DNA of 64,000 nucleotides, taken from Panorpa germanica. Lineage: Eukaryota; Arthropoda; Insecta; Mecoptera; Panorpidae. The stretch lies in assembly GCA_963678705.1 (NCBI GenBank), contig OY783215.1:14117740-14181739 (forward strand), written 5' to 3'. Below, in pieces: positions 48,801 to 55,583 of this stretch; the first letter of the stretch is position 1, and every line of letters begins with the position of its first letter. The notes beneath the pieces are model-generated. The model saw only the letters and a program-made list of their open reading frames with translations. It had not been told where the DNA came from and did no database searches. Made by a program: the position numbers and the translations under genes.

Positions 48801-51663
48801 AGATACAGTTGGCTGGCTTCAGGCACCAACGCTGTCGGCCACTTAGTCGTCATTTTTACACGTATTAAATATTTCCAATATCATATATTTTATAATCTAT
48901 TTTCCTAAATTCTATTATGTATTGCTGTTTCAAACAAGTGTTTTTGCTTTGTGTTGGGGCAAACGCTAGTTCACATTTATTTCTATCTAAAACGGGACTA
49001 GATACGTAAACATCAAACATATTAAAAATGTGCAAAGTACATCATATTATTGATACATGCTCAGATCCATGTTTACTAACATTGAACCATCCACTGGACA
49101 CCACATGAAAGCTCTTTGTTTATTCAGCATCCCACACAGACCCGTCATCTCTCCTCTCCCCCTCATTAATGTTACATTGACGGAACTAATGCAGTAGATG
49201 TTTCGTCGCGCCTGATAGACGAGCAACTAAATTTACTTACTAACCAACTAAACCAATCAATCAATTCGATACATCTAGTTAATGCGCATGCGCTTACTAG
49301 ATCTTACTATTATATTTTATATTTTTTAAGAGTGAATACAAGTAATATAGAAAATATTTGAAGAGAACCATCTTTCAGTATCTATCATATGTCCATGGAA
49401 GCTAAAGCTAGTCTGTAACTTAGTTATACTCTAACCGGATTACGCCCTAGCACATTCTCCCACTCACTCACCAGATTTCATTACCGCTACGAGAGCTTAC
49501 GGTACAAAGAGATAAAATAGATATTTACTGCTACAAAATCTTTTTATATTTAAGTCACCATATTGGAAGTTCGCTGTCACGTTAAATATACTAAGTAACT
49601 TTTAAAATATAAAATGTAGTCAAAAAGTATTATGACCTCAGTTGCTTTGTTGTTCTTTGCTATGCTCTTCTAAATATCTGGAATATGCTAACATAAGGAA
49701 ATTTAAAGTATTAAGAGAGTAAGCTAAAAAGTCCTTATCTTAGCTACTACGTCTATTTTAAATATCAATTTGAACTGTCCCGGTTGAGCCCCCAAAATAA
49801 GCATGGTGAACCAATATAAACTAAAAACTCAGCGTTGGAAATACGCCGACATTAAAATTAAAATTAAATAAAAAAAGAATTGAATTCAAGAATAGAATTT
49901 TATTTTTATTTTCCAGTTTCCATCATATTTTGGTTGGTCTAACAGTAACATTCAACGATATAATACATTTATAGTAAAAATAAATTTTCTCGATATTAAG
50001 AATAAGCTTTCGCGACAGAGAGCTTAAAGCTTATCACTTAACAACGGGCGCTTAGCTTCGGAAGTTAGACAAGCATCGTTGAGTTTTGATTGGTGTACTT
50101 CCGTCAAGTTATAAAAAGCTGAACGATTTTTTTTATATATGTAATACATACTCGGTTATTTGTGCTGTCAATAAAGTGATACTTATTTTAAACAAGCGTT
50201 TTCAAACTTTATTGTCGCGATATTTAAACGATTTATTGAAGTTGAAATTCACTTTTACAGAAAGCTTTTCAGACATTGGAAATTTATTGAATTGATACTT
50301 AGATGTTTTGTGAAACAAATCGATTTGAATCTTAGTTAAAAGAGAAGTAGTATAGTTGGTACAAAAGCAATCTACTTGCAACAATGTGTGACATGACGTG
50401 ACAATGGAGACGGGAGAAATTTCAGTTGAAGCTGATTGATTTATACTATAATCCTTTAAAGTTTCTCAACTTTATATTTGACGCAGTAATAAAGTTGATC
50501 CGCTTTAGGTGCTTTAATGATCATATATGTCGCACATTTGCAACATTTTAAACAGCGCATTAAATCCTGGCAATATATTAACCCTGCATCAACACCGGAA
50601 GTAGAACTGGAACTGGAACTGGAAGCGGCACAAGACGAGTTTATAACGTGCTTTAAAGTTATTTCACCGCACCACACATTTGTGTTCATAAAAACTGTTT
50701 TATTTCCGTCATCAAACGCAGGTACTTTAACCCTCCCTTCCCCATTGCTCTCCTTTCACCTACCCCATCGTTTATTACCGTTTTATGTATCGGATGGTGA
50801 TCAAATTCCTTGCTGGAAATCCAAATCGCTATTTTCTGGCCGTTATGGTAATTCGCTGCTTTTAGTGTGATAGCGCTTTGACCATGTTCGTATAACGGGA
50901 CTGAAGACAAATCTCCTTCTACTCATTAAATATGGAAATGGCACAAATGTTCGCAACACACAAGTAAATCATAATGTGACGAAAACACATTGGGTTGTGG
51001 GTGGGACAGCGGTTACATATTAATTCGTTCATTTCCGGCTATGTCCTGCCATGGCCATGCCATTATGACGTATGTGGCTCTAGAATAACAAAACAGCGTG
51101 GCTTTTTAAAAGCCAATGAAAATTATTTTAAAATCATTTACGGTTAATCATCGGTACTACAAAAAGTTTCAATAAATGAACATACTACTAGCGGGAGACA
51201 TACTTACTAATCAAATATTTTAATATAAATCAAACAAAATAATCTATTACAAAATTATATATGGCACAGTTTTTGTTTAAGGACTGTAAAGAGACATTTC
51301 ATTCCCACTCTGTGAGAAAACATCTTGGTCTTATGTTCACATAGTAATATTTGCTGCATATATCTTACAGTTCATCTGCTGTTTTAATTTTAAGTTTGAC
51401 TTTTAATTTTATGTTTAAACCCTAAAATCACTAAACAAATGATGTTTTATTTCAAATAATTCTCTTGTATTGTCATTAAATAAATGCAAACGACATTTCA
51501 AATGCTTAATTAATATATTAATTTATGTGTAACATGCCTTTATTGACACGAACATTTTCTTTGTTGCAGCTACAACGAAACGAACTCACAGTACGACGCA
51601 GAACTCAACGAGAACGATTATCACCAGGTCCTCAATGATATTCTTGTAGAAGATCTTGACTAA
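2568..51663 (+). CDS. Mp: Multiplexin (collagen XV/XVIII-type), 3' part of gene, 15 exons
   Basis: Spliced coding exons: 2568-2678, 6104-6177, 6803-6958, 10145-10261, 10449-10553, 15387-15657, 24134-24199, 25576-25700, 26466-26558, 26728-26844, 27107-27148, 27256-27270, 38933-39243, 47353-47580, 51570-51663. Seen: every junction is GT...AG, every phase matches, and one frame stays open to TAA at 51661. Domain order is interrupted Gly-X-Y collagen, trimerization domain, Pro/Thr hinge, endostatin with four cysteines, then a basic site and acidic tail. Known of the family: multiplexins are secreted basement-membrane collagens, usually carrying glycosaminoglycan chains, that trimerize through this C-terminal domain; their endostatin can be released by proteolysis. 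Inferred: the N-terminal domains and more collagen exons lie upstream of the window, because the first exon starts inside a split Gly codon. Introns reach about 11.7 kb and are full of transposons. The family call is near certain; symbol Mp is used by analogy with Drosophila. Confidence 0.96.
2679..6103 (+). other. Mp intron, 3.4 kb
   Basis: Besides the retrotransposon tail at 4232-4673 it holds a purine- and G-rich patch (about 3710-3960) with runs such as GAGGGGGTGAGGGGG, and a short stretch at about 4725-4830 related in reverse to the tandem repeat at 14030-14240. The rest is AT-rich with nothing recognisable. Confidence 0.6.
4232..4673 (+). mobile_element. 5'-truncated non-LTR retrotransposon tail
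   Basis: Residues [20 protein letters not shown] and PQCSNCQ match the RNase H and zinc-knuckle tail of Jockey/R1/I-type polyproteins (family knowledge). After CQTQ the homologous frame shifts by one base: the other frame continues [13 protein letters not shown] and runs on to about 4604, so the copy is broken. A short untranslated region with a stem (AGGCGA...TCGCCT) and an A-rich end follow. Imperfect direct repeats AAAAACGTTTYATAT at about 4217-4231 and 4674-4688 look like the target-site duplication, as expected for a target-primed insertion truncated at its 5' end. Confidence 0.8.
6104..6177 (+). CDS. Mp: Mp exon: Cys-bearing interruption then collagen triplets
   Basis: The acceptor is ttcgttttcag and the donor AAG|gtaaag. 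Entering in phase 1 gives [14 protein letters not shown] and then GEKGDTGWK. The CSC pair sits in an interruption of the triple helix, a placement that could support inter-chain disulfides (inference). The exon leaves in phase 0. Confidence 0.9.
6178..6802 (+). other. Mp intron, 0.6 kb
   Basis: AT-rich intron with no element or exon recognised. A reading frame at 6455-6715 has no recognisable domain and is not supported as a gene. Confidence 0.6.
6803..6958 (+). CDS. Mp: Mp exon: collagenous segment
   Basis: The acceptor is gtcactttag and the donor AAG|gtaaaa, phase 0 on both sides (52 codons). It reads [20 protein letters not shown] and continues in Gly-X-Y with [10 protein letters not shown], ending in a non-collagenous interruption ([14 protein letters not shown]). 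That interruption contains an Asn-Gly-Thr N-glycosylation sequon. KGE/RGER charge pairs are typical of helix-stabilising collagen. Confidence 0.93.
7561..8181 (+). mobile_element. Full MITE of the GGGCTTGTG family, copy 2
   Basis: It starts GGGCTTGTGGCCTATGTC and ends GAGGACACAAGCCC, flanked by AT on both sides. It is closely similar over its whole length to the 23061-23671 copy in the same orientation, and to 1517-2148 in reverse. No open frame of note; a non-autonomous DNA transposon. Confidence 0.9.
8348..8440 (+). repeat. Dispersed repeat, inverted partner at 33540-33632
   Basis: About 93 bp (GTCTGGATATAAAG... to the A-rich end TATATAAAAAAA) matches the reverse complement of 33540-33632 with few differences. 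The A-rich end suggests the 3' end of a LINE or SINE. The family was not recognised. Confidence 0.75.
10145..10261 (+). CDS. Mp: Mp exon: collagenous segment
   Basis: The acceptor is tttattttag-like (10135-10144) and the donor ATG|gtaagt, phase 0 to 0, 39 codons. All 39 residues fit uninterrupted Gly-X-Y ([20 protein letters not shown] and on), ending GLPGWM. The basic RGQRGRRGK run is a plausible heparan sulfate or protease contact (inference only). Confidence 0.93.
10262..10448 (+). other. Short Mp intron, 187 bp
   Basis: Normal GT donor; acceptor ttattaaag. No repeats. It is the second shortest clear intron in the window after 26559-26727. Confidence 0.8.
10449..10553 (+). CDS. Mp: Mp exon: collagenous segment and interruption
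   Basis: Phase 0 to 0, 35 codons. It continues [20 protein letters not shown], then a non-collagenous [10 protein letters not shown]. The donor is a strong GGG|gtaagt. The acceptor ends in AAG (ttattaaag) rather than the commoner CAG or TAG, so the exact start is slightly less certain, but the Gly register fixes it. Confidence 0.88.
10754..10899. repeat. Inverted repeat with 36-bp arms next to the minisatellite
   Basis: The arm at 10754-10789 (containing ATCAATAGAAAAACGCAATA) is almost the exact reverse complement of 10864-10899, with a 74-bp loop. The right arm stops directly at the start of the 28-bp tandem array. Confidence 0.85.
10903..11393. repeat. 28-bp minisatellite, about 17 copies
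   Basis: The unit is about GACCGCTCTTGTTGAAACAT plus CCATAAAA, with period 28. Copies at the left edge (10903-10985) are degenerate and central ones nearly identical, differing at a few set positions (gttg/gtag/attg; gctc/gccc). Because 28 leaves a remainder of 1 over 3, three units give a 28-residue repeat, which is why long antisense reading frames span it. They are artefacts of the array. Confidence 0.95.
12636..12849. mobile_element. 214-bp MITE with ~32-bp inverted ends
   Basis: The left end CATTCCCACTTACTGT, then TTTTAGTTTTAAT, pairs with the right end ATTAAAACTAAAACACAGTG then AGTGGAAATG. There are a few mismatches and one indel. The interior is AT-rich. No clear target duplication was found; the superfamily is unknown. 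Confidence 0.7.
14030..14240. repeat. Degenerate ~80-bp tandem repeat, three copies
   Basis: The core CTAATTCCAAGGTTCATTTT plus CTACCTCACA recurs near 14042, 14124 and 14203 (spacing 82 and 79). A related core in reverse (GGTAGAAAATAAACCTTGGA) lies near 4779. Confidence 0.7.
15387..15657 (+). CDS. Mp: Mp exon: large collagenous exon
   Basis: The acceptor is tattaccag and the donor CAGG|gtaag. Phase 0 in, phase 1 out, 271 nt. It has a long Gly-X-Y run ([20 protein letters not shown]..., [13 protein letters not shown]) broken by [11 protein letters not shown] and by a His/Tyr/Pro-rich segment ([20 protein letters not shown]). SGEG is the kind of acidic Ser-Gly context used for glycosaminoglycan attachment in this proteoglycan family. 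That use is inferred, not shown. It is the largest collagen exon in the window. Confidence 0.94.
15867..16998. mobile_element. Non-autonomous hAT-type element, 1132 bp, CAAGAC-rich ends
   Basis: The terminal inverted repeat is TAGTGTTGCCCAAAT at the left and its complement ATTTGGGCAACACTA at the right. Perfect 8-bp duplications CACAATTG flank it at 15859-15866 and 16999-17006. The 8-bp duplication and the YARNG-type terminus are hAT hallmarks (family knowledge). Just inside both ends lie dense arrays of CAAGAC/GTCTTG hexamers (15887-16040 and 16846-16985), probable transposase-binding subterminal repeats. The interior has no transposase. Reading frames across the hexamers are repeat artefacts. 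Confidence 0.9.
18125..18480. repeat. Pyrimidine-biased low-complexity tract
   Basis: The + strand is strongly C/T-rich with recurring TCTTGACT, TTTACTATT and CTTCTC words, giving a long hydrophobic reading frame that is not credible as a gene. The near-repeats around 18365-18420 look like a decayed tandem repeat. Confidence 0.6.
19087..19225 (+). mobile_element. 139-bp mini-element of the same family, nested
   Basis: It starts GGGCTTGTGTCCTATGTC like the MITEs, keeps about 90 bp of that end, then ends TTAAGATATGGTTCACAACC plus CC, which is like the right end of the THAP element. AT lies outside both ends. This hybrid of two subfamily ends looks like an internal deletion product. Confidence 0.7.
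20685..21834 (+). pseudogene. Broken transposase: THAP domain plus HTH_Tnp_4-like region
   Basis: ATG at 20685 opens a THAP zinc finger: CCIRGCFN, then VKFYRFPA. One extra base near 20804 shifts the frame, which then continues [13 protein letters not shown] up to a probable donor (gtaagt, 20841). After an AT-rich intron the domain resumes [15 protein letters not shown], supplying the second Cys and the His of the C2CH finger. An acidic linker follows to a stop at 21449. In another frame, 21469-21834 encodes [32 protein letters not shown], then NFIVWP and a stop. This is the helix-turn-helix that precedes DDE_Tnp_4 catalytic domains (family knowledge). No DDE catalytic part follows, so the gene is dead: a frameshift, a frame change and a 3' truncation. 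Confidence 0.8.
22310..22355. repeat. Short GGACGAGAC-type simple repeat
   Basis: GGGACAAAACGGGACGAGAC, then GAGACGAGACGGGACAG, is a small GC-rich array in an AT-rich setting inside the THAP element. Confidence 0.6.
23061..23671 (+). mobile_element. Full MITE of the GGGCTTGTG family, copy 3
   Basis: Ends are GGGCTAGTGTCCTATGTC and GAGGACACAAGCCC, AT outside each. It has the same orientation as and is highly similar to 7561-8181. It lies 250 bp after the right end of the THAP element. Confidence 0.9.
24134..24199 (+). CDS. Mp: Mp exon: 66-nt charged non-collagenous segment
   Basis: A symmetric phase 1-1 exon with polypyrimidine acceptor (tttcctttttt...gcaaag) and donor CTAG|gtaac. Joined to its neighbours it reads [32 protein letters not shown]. 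The [10 protein letters not shown] stretch looks like a short amphipathic helix just before the last triple-helical run. It was found because both ends keep the Gly codon intact; skipping it would also keep frame, so it could be a cassette exon. It is too short and too leucine/lysine-rich to be collagen. Confidence 0.78.
24200..25575 (+). other. Mp intron, 1.4 kb
   Basis: Very AT-rich; no element, repeat or exon recognised. Confidence 0.65.
25576..25700 (+). CDS. Mp: Mp exon: last collagen triplets, start of NC1
   Basis: The acceptor is attatacag and the donor CGG|gttagt; phase 1 in, phase 0 out. It encodes [13 protein letters not shown], the final triple-helical run, then a Pro/Thr linker ([12 protein letters not shown]) and the first strand of the trimerization domain ([15 protein letters not shown]). 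This is the collagen-to-NC1 boundary of multiplexins. Confidence 0.95.
25701..26465 (+). other. Mp intron, 0.8 kb, with CT microsatellite
   Basis: A (CT)10 run lies at 25861-25880 and a further C/T-rich stretch follows to about 25905. Otherwise AT-rich with nothing recognised. Confidence 0.7.
26466..26558 (+). CDS. Mp: Mp exon: multiplexin trimerization domain
   Basis: The acceptor is catttacag and the donor GCG|gtaagt, phase 0 to 0, 31 codons. It reads [20 protein letters not shown] then [11 protein letters not shown]. The pattern GTLxYxxDEExLxVRVxxGWxxI is the signature of the collagen XV/XVIII trimerization fold, in which three chains associate at the C-terminus of the triple helix. Confidence 0.96.
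26728..26844 (+). CDS. Mp: Mp exon: Pro/Thr-rich hinge
   Basis: The acceptor is gtattatag and the donor AAG|gtaaaa, 39 codons. LGSLLP finishes the trimerization domain; the rest ([20 protein letters not shown] and on to GDGPK) is Pro/Thr-rich and probably flexible, possibly O-glycosylated. This matches the protease-sensitive hinge from which endostatin is released in vertebrates (family knowledge). Confidence 0.92.
27107..27148 (+). CDS. Mp: Mp exon: 42-nt acidic hinge exon
   Basis: The acceptor is cttgctgctag and the donor AAG|gtcaga. Fourteen codons, phase 0 to 0: [14 protein letters not shown]. It adds an acidic patch to the hinge. The donor is weaker than its neighbours (gtcaga) and the exon keeps frame when skipped, so alternative splicing is plausible. 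Confidence 0.8.
27256..27270 (+). CDS. Mp: Mp 15-nt microexon (WFPKM)
   Basis: Five codons, TGG TTC CCT AAA ATG, sit between a strong acceptor (ttattgctgcgtttacag) and a strong donor (gtgagt), phase 0 to 0. It joins NHK to the first endostatin residues LRMAALNEP. Nothing breaks if it is skipped. Such an exon is easily missed by gene predictors. Confidence rests on the quality of both splice sites and on the exact frame. Confidence 0.7.
27348..27912 (-). mobile_element. MITE of the GGGCTTGTG family, left-truncated
   Basis: The right end GACACAAGCCC is intact with AT after it. The left begins inside the element at about 27348 (ATTGGCGTGTCTATTTTATT) without its terminal repeat. Its edge is only about 77 bp from the donor of the 15-nt microexon. 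Confidence 0.88.
29081..29251. mobile_element. 171-bp hAT-type MITE with perfect target duplication
   Basis: It begins CAGGCCCGGATTTGAG and ends CTAAATTCGGCACTG, imperfect inverted ends. Identical 8-bp duplications TGTATACG lie at 29073-29080 and 29252-29259. Related by sequence to 30468-30648. Confidence 0.88.
30468..30648. mobile_element. 181-bp hAT-type MITE, second copy
   Basis: It begins CAGGCCCGCATTTGAG and ends CTAAATCCGGTACTG; the interior matches 29081-29251 (GAGGCTACTGCCC, CCTCCACAATAGAGATAAAA). The flanking 8-mers ATGTAATA and AAGCAATA agree at 6 of 8 positions, so this is an older insertion. Confidence 0.82.
32688..32730. repeat. Degenerate GTTAACG/CGTTAG repeat
   Basis: GTTAACGATAACGATACCGT then TAACGTAAGCGTTAGCGTTA G: short related words including the inverted pair GTTAACG and CGTTAAC. 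Function unknown. Confidence 0.6.
33540..33632 (-). repeat. Dispersed repeat, inverted partner of 8348-8440
   Basis: Reverse complement of the 8348-8440 repeat (CGGGCTTCCTAGGCACGTAG, CCTTTTATCGC, ATATCCAGAC). The T-rich left end corresponds to an A tail on the minus strand. Confidence 0.75.
34043..34110. repeat. (TA)n microsatellite, 68 bp
   Basis: An uninterrupted AT dinucleotide run. The Ile/Tyr-rich reading frame through it is not a gene. Confidence 0.97.
34451..35039 (-). mobile_element. MITE of the GGGCTTGTG family, terminally truncated
   Basis: The left starts TGTGTCCTCATTTTTTC, missing the outer GGGCT; the right end GACACAAGCCC is intact with AT after it. The body matches the other copies, with a small deletion around 34725. 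Confidence 0.88.
38053..38403. mobile_element. 351-bp hAT-type MITE
   Basis: The left end CAGAGGCGGCCTTAG and the right end CTAAGGCCGCCCCTG are inverted repeats with one mismatch. Flanking 8-mers TTTATGAA and TATATGAA agree at 7 of 8. Inside are repeated GGGGCCTCGCAAAGATCTAC words near the right end. The reading frame across it is not a gene. Confidence 0.85.
38933..39243 (+). CDS. Mp: Mp exon: endostatin domain, N-terminal two thirds
   Basis: The acceptor is tttcgtccacag and the donor TG|gtaagt (phase 2). It encodes [13 protein letters not shown]..., [40 protein letters not shown], then [13 protein letters not shown] and [14 protein letters not shown]. These are the diagnostic blocks of endostatin, a C-type-lectin-like fold that binds heparan sulfate. 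The first conserved Cys (DYAC) is present. An RGD tripeptide is encoded at 39125-39133. The exon follows the largest intron in the window, about 11.7 kb. Confidence 0.97.
39836..39903. repeat. (TA)n microsatellite
   Basis: AT dinucleotide run with one interruption near 39891, directly joined to a truncated MITE. Confidence 0.95.
39907..40198 (-). mobile_element. MITE of the GGGCTTGTG family, half copy with internal change
   Basis: Only the right half is present, ending GACACAAGCCC then AT. The usual palindrome is replaced by about 60 bp that itself contains a hairpin (GCTATCTCTTTTA...TAAAAGAGATAGC, about 40012-40050). Confidence 0.82.
47353..47580 (+). CDS. Mp: Mp exon: endostatin domain, C-terminal part, and RRRR site
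   Basis: The acceptor is gtttttccag and the donor AC|gtgagt. It starts by completing the Trp codon: [20 protein letters not shown], then [28 protein letters not shown] and LLCIEATSQ. Three further conserved cysteines (TYCDAW, YSCNN, LLCIE) complete the two endostatin disulfides. After the domain comes [10 protein letters not shown], a furin-like tetra-arginine stretch that would separate endostatin from the tail. Confidence 0.97.
47581..51569 (+). other. Last Mp intron, 4.0 kb
   Basis: It contains the SINE-like piece (about 48779-48853). Two overlapping antiparallel reading frames near 50456-50910 look compositional and have no recognisable domain. The rest is AT-rich. Confidence 0.6.
48779..48853 (-). 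repeat. tRNA-derived SINE or tRNA pseudogene
   Basis: On the minus strand, ACTAAGTGGCCGACAGCGTT resembles a tRNA A box region and GTTCAATCCCGG a B box, about the right distance apart. The stem pairing of a functional tRNA is not evident, and the copy continues into non-tRNA sequence, so a SINE head is more likely than a tRNA gene. Confidence 0.5.
51570..51663 (+). CDS. Mp: Mp terminal exon: acidic C-terminal tail and stop
   Basis: The acceptor is ctttgttgcag; phase 2 in. It encodes [20 protein letters not shown] and then [10 protein letters not shown], stop TAA at 51661-51663. The tail is acidic and has an N-E-T glycosylation sequon. Vertebrate endostatin ends soon after the domain, so this extension is a feature of this lineage's protein (comparison from memory). 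Confidence 0.92.
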
Positions 51664-52992
51664 GTCATTTCCTTAAGCCAGTAATATTTAATATTTTAGT
51701 GCATTTAGAACGATGCACTGTGTTCCTTAACAAAATTGAATTAAATGTCAAAAAAAACCTATTTTTATAATATTACTAATGAAAACTAAATTCTCATGTC
51801 TAGCGGCGATCCTAGTGGTCACTCTGTGAACAACAAAAACTTCCTCACTACGTTCAGTCGTAAAGTGTAATTAATATCCAATAATAAACACATTTTCAAT
51901 ATTTAATTTGAAGAGAAACACACTTTTAATATATTCTACAAATGCGAAATGAAACTTTAAGGGGGTGATAATTTTTAAAATTGATTTTTCGAACCCCAGT
52001 GTATTTGAAATAGATTTATTCAACCAAACTGAATATAGACTAAAAATAAAATATATTTTCTCTTTTATCAAATAAAAAGAAATTCTAAACTTTGGAGAAT
52101 ACTTATTGCAGACTTTTACAAGTCTTATGCCCCCTTCTCTGCTCTTACACCACCCCTCGTTCTTTCCTGTTACCAGGAATGACAGAAATCAAACGAAATG
52201 TATCAAATAAACAGGCTGGTGTTGAGTCTCAGTTAAAAGCTTGATAAAGGTAAAAAGTTAATAGAGAAAAATTTTCATATAAATTGGTTTTGAACGTATA
52301 CGCCAACATTTTTACGTCACCAAACAACCAAACAAAATCTATAAGCATTGAAAAAGCCAAATTGTTTTAAATATATTTCAATTCCATTCGAATATTTTAA
52401 TTTCCACATAATGTTACATTTATTCTTTCATTTCTTTTATATTTGAGTTTGACAAGAAGATGTCCAAGCTTATATCTCTTTAACTATAAAAGTTTAGGCA
52501 GATTGTTTATCTTTAACGCTGTTGGTGGCGAAGTTACCTAAAATATTAGGTAATATTATGAAAATAGGTATACAAACAAGTTAGAACTAATGAAACTAAA
52601 AAATATATTAAATATAAAGTCAAATAATATCATTCATTTGCTCATTTCCATGCGTGCATCCGGCGAGCGTGAGTGCGTGAATGCCTGACTGCGTTCATTC
52701 CTCATCATGACGCGTAATAAATGTAATATAATAAAACAATTATAGTAGAACAGTCATTTAAATAGGTTTTTTAATAAATACTATAAATTAAAAAATAAAA
52801 CTAAATCGAATTTTACAAAGTATTGTAACATACAATTGTTTTTGTATATTTTTACTCTTTACTATATATTATTACCAGTGCTTATTTAATTGTACTTATA
52901 TACGTTACTTTACTTTAAGCTCCTTCGTACAGTCTGTATTAAACTACTAATTTTATTCTACTTTTGTTACAATTTGTTTTTGAATCAATAAA
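51664..52992 (+). promoter_or_regulatory. Mp: Probable Mp 3' UTR with several poly(A) signals
   Basis: AATAAA hexamers follow the stop at 51883-51888, 52071-52076, 52206-52211 and 52987-52992. Any of these could end the mRNA; which is used cannot be told from sequence. The stretch has no coding signal. Confidence 0.5.
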
Positions 52993-55253
52993 GAAAAATT
53001 TCTGTAAATTTGGATTATTTTATAAAATACTTTAAAGAAATAAAATAATGCAAAGCAGAATGAAATTACTACAGTGAAAACAGATTGTATCATCGAGATT
53101 TAAAACATTTCTTAGTTAGAAATAGTTATTACTTAACTAGTTTAAAGTTGCAACGTGAAATATCTATACATCACTGCCCCAAATTTTGTATTTTATTTCT
53201 AACTTATTTATAATTAAGGATATTTATTAATCAACATCAAACATTTTTGTTCGATTTTCGTATAGTGTTACCACACTGATGGACAACTGTATTAACAGCT
53301 TCTATAATAAATGTGGAGTAGTATTGGTGTTATTTAATTTGCGTTAGATTAAAAGCAGGAACGTAGTTTAATCTATCTGACGGTTGTATTTGCATTGTGT
53401 AAAACAATCAGCTTGCATTATTTCGCTTAATGGCAAACGTATAACGGTTATTGGAAAATCATTCCATTAACAAAACATGAATTTAATAATGAAAAGGATT
53501 GTTTACTACCCATCTGCCTTCCAAATGAATTAATATATAAAACAAATAATTGCTCGTGAAAGCGGATGATAGTTTTCATTAGCATTATCAAGTAATTCTT
53601 CCTGAATTTATTAATAAAATTTGAAAATATGAAATCCGGATATAAATTAATTGTTTTTGTATAGGAGTACAGGTCAATTTTAATACCTTAACTTTTAATT
53701 TTATTTTAAATATTATTATTAAAGGTAATACATCATGTCATATTGGAAATAGTAATTGCCAACAACATTTTATGCTAATTAGTTAGTATCAATTGCACAC
53801 ATTATGTGAAAGCAGAACTTTTTAAAGTGCTCAACTTGCGAGACACTGCTGTAGTTGGAATGCAATGCAGTGTCGTAATTATAAAACATCCAATATCAAT
53901 GGGCAAAAAGTTAGATTTATTTTTAAAAAATTGTAAAAGAGGTCAGAAAACTTGGTATATTAAGTAACATTGTTTACGTAACAAGTAACTTTTGTTATAT
54001 TTTATATAATTCAAGTACACATATGTAGCAATGTTATGCGGGAAGACATTTCTGAAAGTAAATAAAATTAAAAACGATTGATTTAAATTTCAAGCAAACA
54101 ATCTACTACCATTGTATTGTACTGATCATTTCCTTTGTTACTGAAATAACTGAACAAAATTGATTTTACGTTTATAGAATCTAAAAATACAACACAATAC
54201 TTAGAACACGTCATCATTCTATTTACTTAAGTACATGCAATAATGCAAGAATAAAATCTTAACCTTAAAAATAGAGATGTGTACGCCTAAAGGACTGTCA
54301 ACAAGACTAACACAATAGAATACCAATATACGTTTGCTACCGTGTAATTAGGAATTAAATAAAGAAAATAAAGACTTTATACAAGAAAAAGGAAACTACA
54401 AAAGTTTCAATCGATCCGTGGTCTTTGTCTCTACTGAAAAAGGTAGTGCTTTCGATAAATTAATTATACCAGCGAACGAGATCTGCTAAATAGTTAAGTA
54501 TGCGACACGACGTGCTTTAAAACAATTAATTGGCTACTAATTAATGAGCACAAAACTAAGTAAAGTAAAGTATAGTTAGCTTTGTAGCCTTGTTTGTCTT
54601 TACCGGTATAGCAACACTAAGGCTAGGTGCACACTGGAGACATAATTAAGAAATTCATGTATTTTATGCAATTCAATGTAACTGATGTAATATAAGTTTG
54701 TTAATGCAGTTTGTCCAATGAATGAAATTTTTAAATGTACAGATCAAACAAAATATAAAAATAAATAAAAGTGTTTGATGTATTTTATTTTTATAAAACA
54801 GTCTCTCACTTCTCCCATCCCCAAAGTGTGTATTATTTAATTTTATATTTATATATCGAACGAATAAAGATACATGGTCATGTAACTCTATCCAGTCAAC
54901 TGCATTTATTAATTTTTCATTTAATTAATGTATAAAATAACAGTAAGTTAAATAAATAAATGAATAATGCTCTCAATATTTATATATGTATCAATATCGT
55001 GTCTGTTGAAAGTAATAATAAGAATTGATAATATGTAATGTAATGTAATAATTATTATGTTTTACAAAATAATAATTAATAATTGTGTATAAACTATGTA
55101 ATAATAATTAATTATAAAATTTAATTAATAATAAAATAAAAGTAAATTAATATATACAATCTATTGTTTTATTTGTAATTTGAATAAAATGTTTCTATTT
55201 CAGAAAACTCGAGTAGTTTTAATTAAAAACATTTAAATTATTACAAGACAAGA
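52993..55253. other. AT-rich intergenic DNA
   Basis: No gene, element or repeat recognised. GGCTAGGTGCACACTGG at about 54622-54638 is a word of the kind seen at DNA-transposon ends, but no partner end was found. Confidence 0.6.
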
Positions 55254-55580
55254 TTATAATCTTGTTAAAAATGATGAAAAGGTTCAATTTTATACTTTAA
55301 AAAATCATAAATATTCTGTTAATTTTTCAACGAAAGAAGGCTATAATCTTGTTAAAAATGATGAAAAGGTTCAATTTTATACTTTAAAAAATCATAAATA
55401 TTCTGTTAATTTTTCAACGAAAGAAGACTATAATCTTGTTAAAAATGATGAAAAGGTTCAGTTTTAGACTTTAAAAAATCATACATTTTTTGTTATTTCT
55501 TTAATGAAAGAAGGTTATAACCTTGTTAAAAATGATAAAAAACTTGGAATTTTAAAGTTTTAAAAACATAAATTTTCAGT
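55254..55580 (+). repeat. 87-bp tandem repeat, about 3.7 copies
   Basis: Copies start at 55254, 55341, 55428 and 55515, exactly 87 bp apart. The period is 29 codons, so one frame stays open through two and a half copies (about 55237-55464) with the repeat NLVKNDEKVQFYTLKN, HKYSVNFSTKEGY, ending at TAG 55465 in the third copy. There is no ATG, and no known family was recognised. Confidence 0.9.
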
Positions 55581-55583
55581 TCA

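Noticed and set aside
50040..50105. 5S rRNA-like words (CTTCGGAAGTTAGACAAGC, TTGATTGGTG)
   Set aside because: Similarity to 5S rRNA is partial and does not extend; no full-length match or terminator.
50456..50910. Overlapping antiparallel frames in the last intron
   Set aside because: No recognisable domain, no splice or promoter support, and low-complexity Glu/Leu or Ser runs from a short GAACTG repeat.
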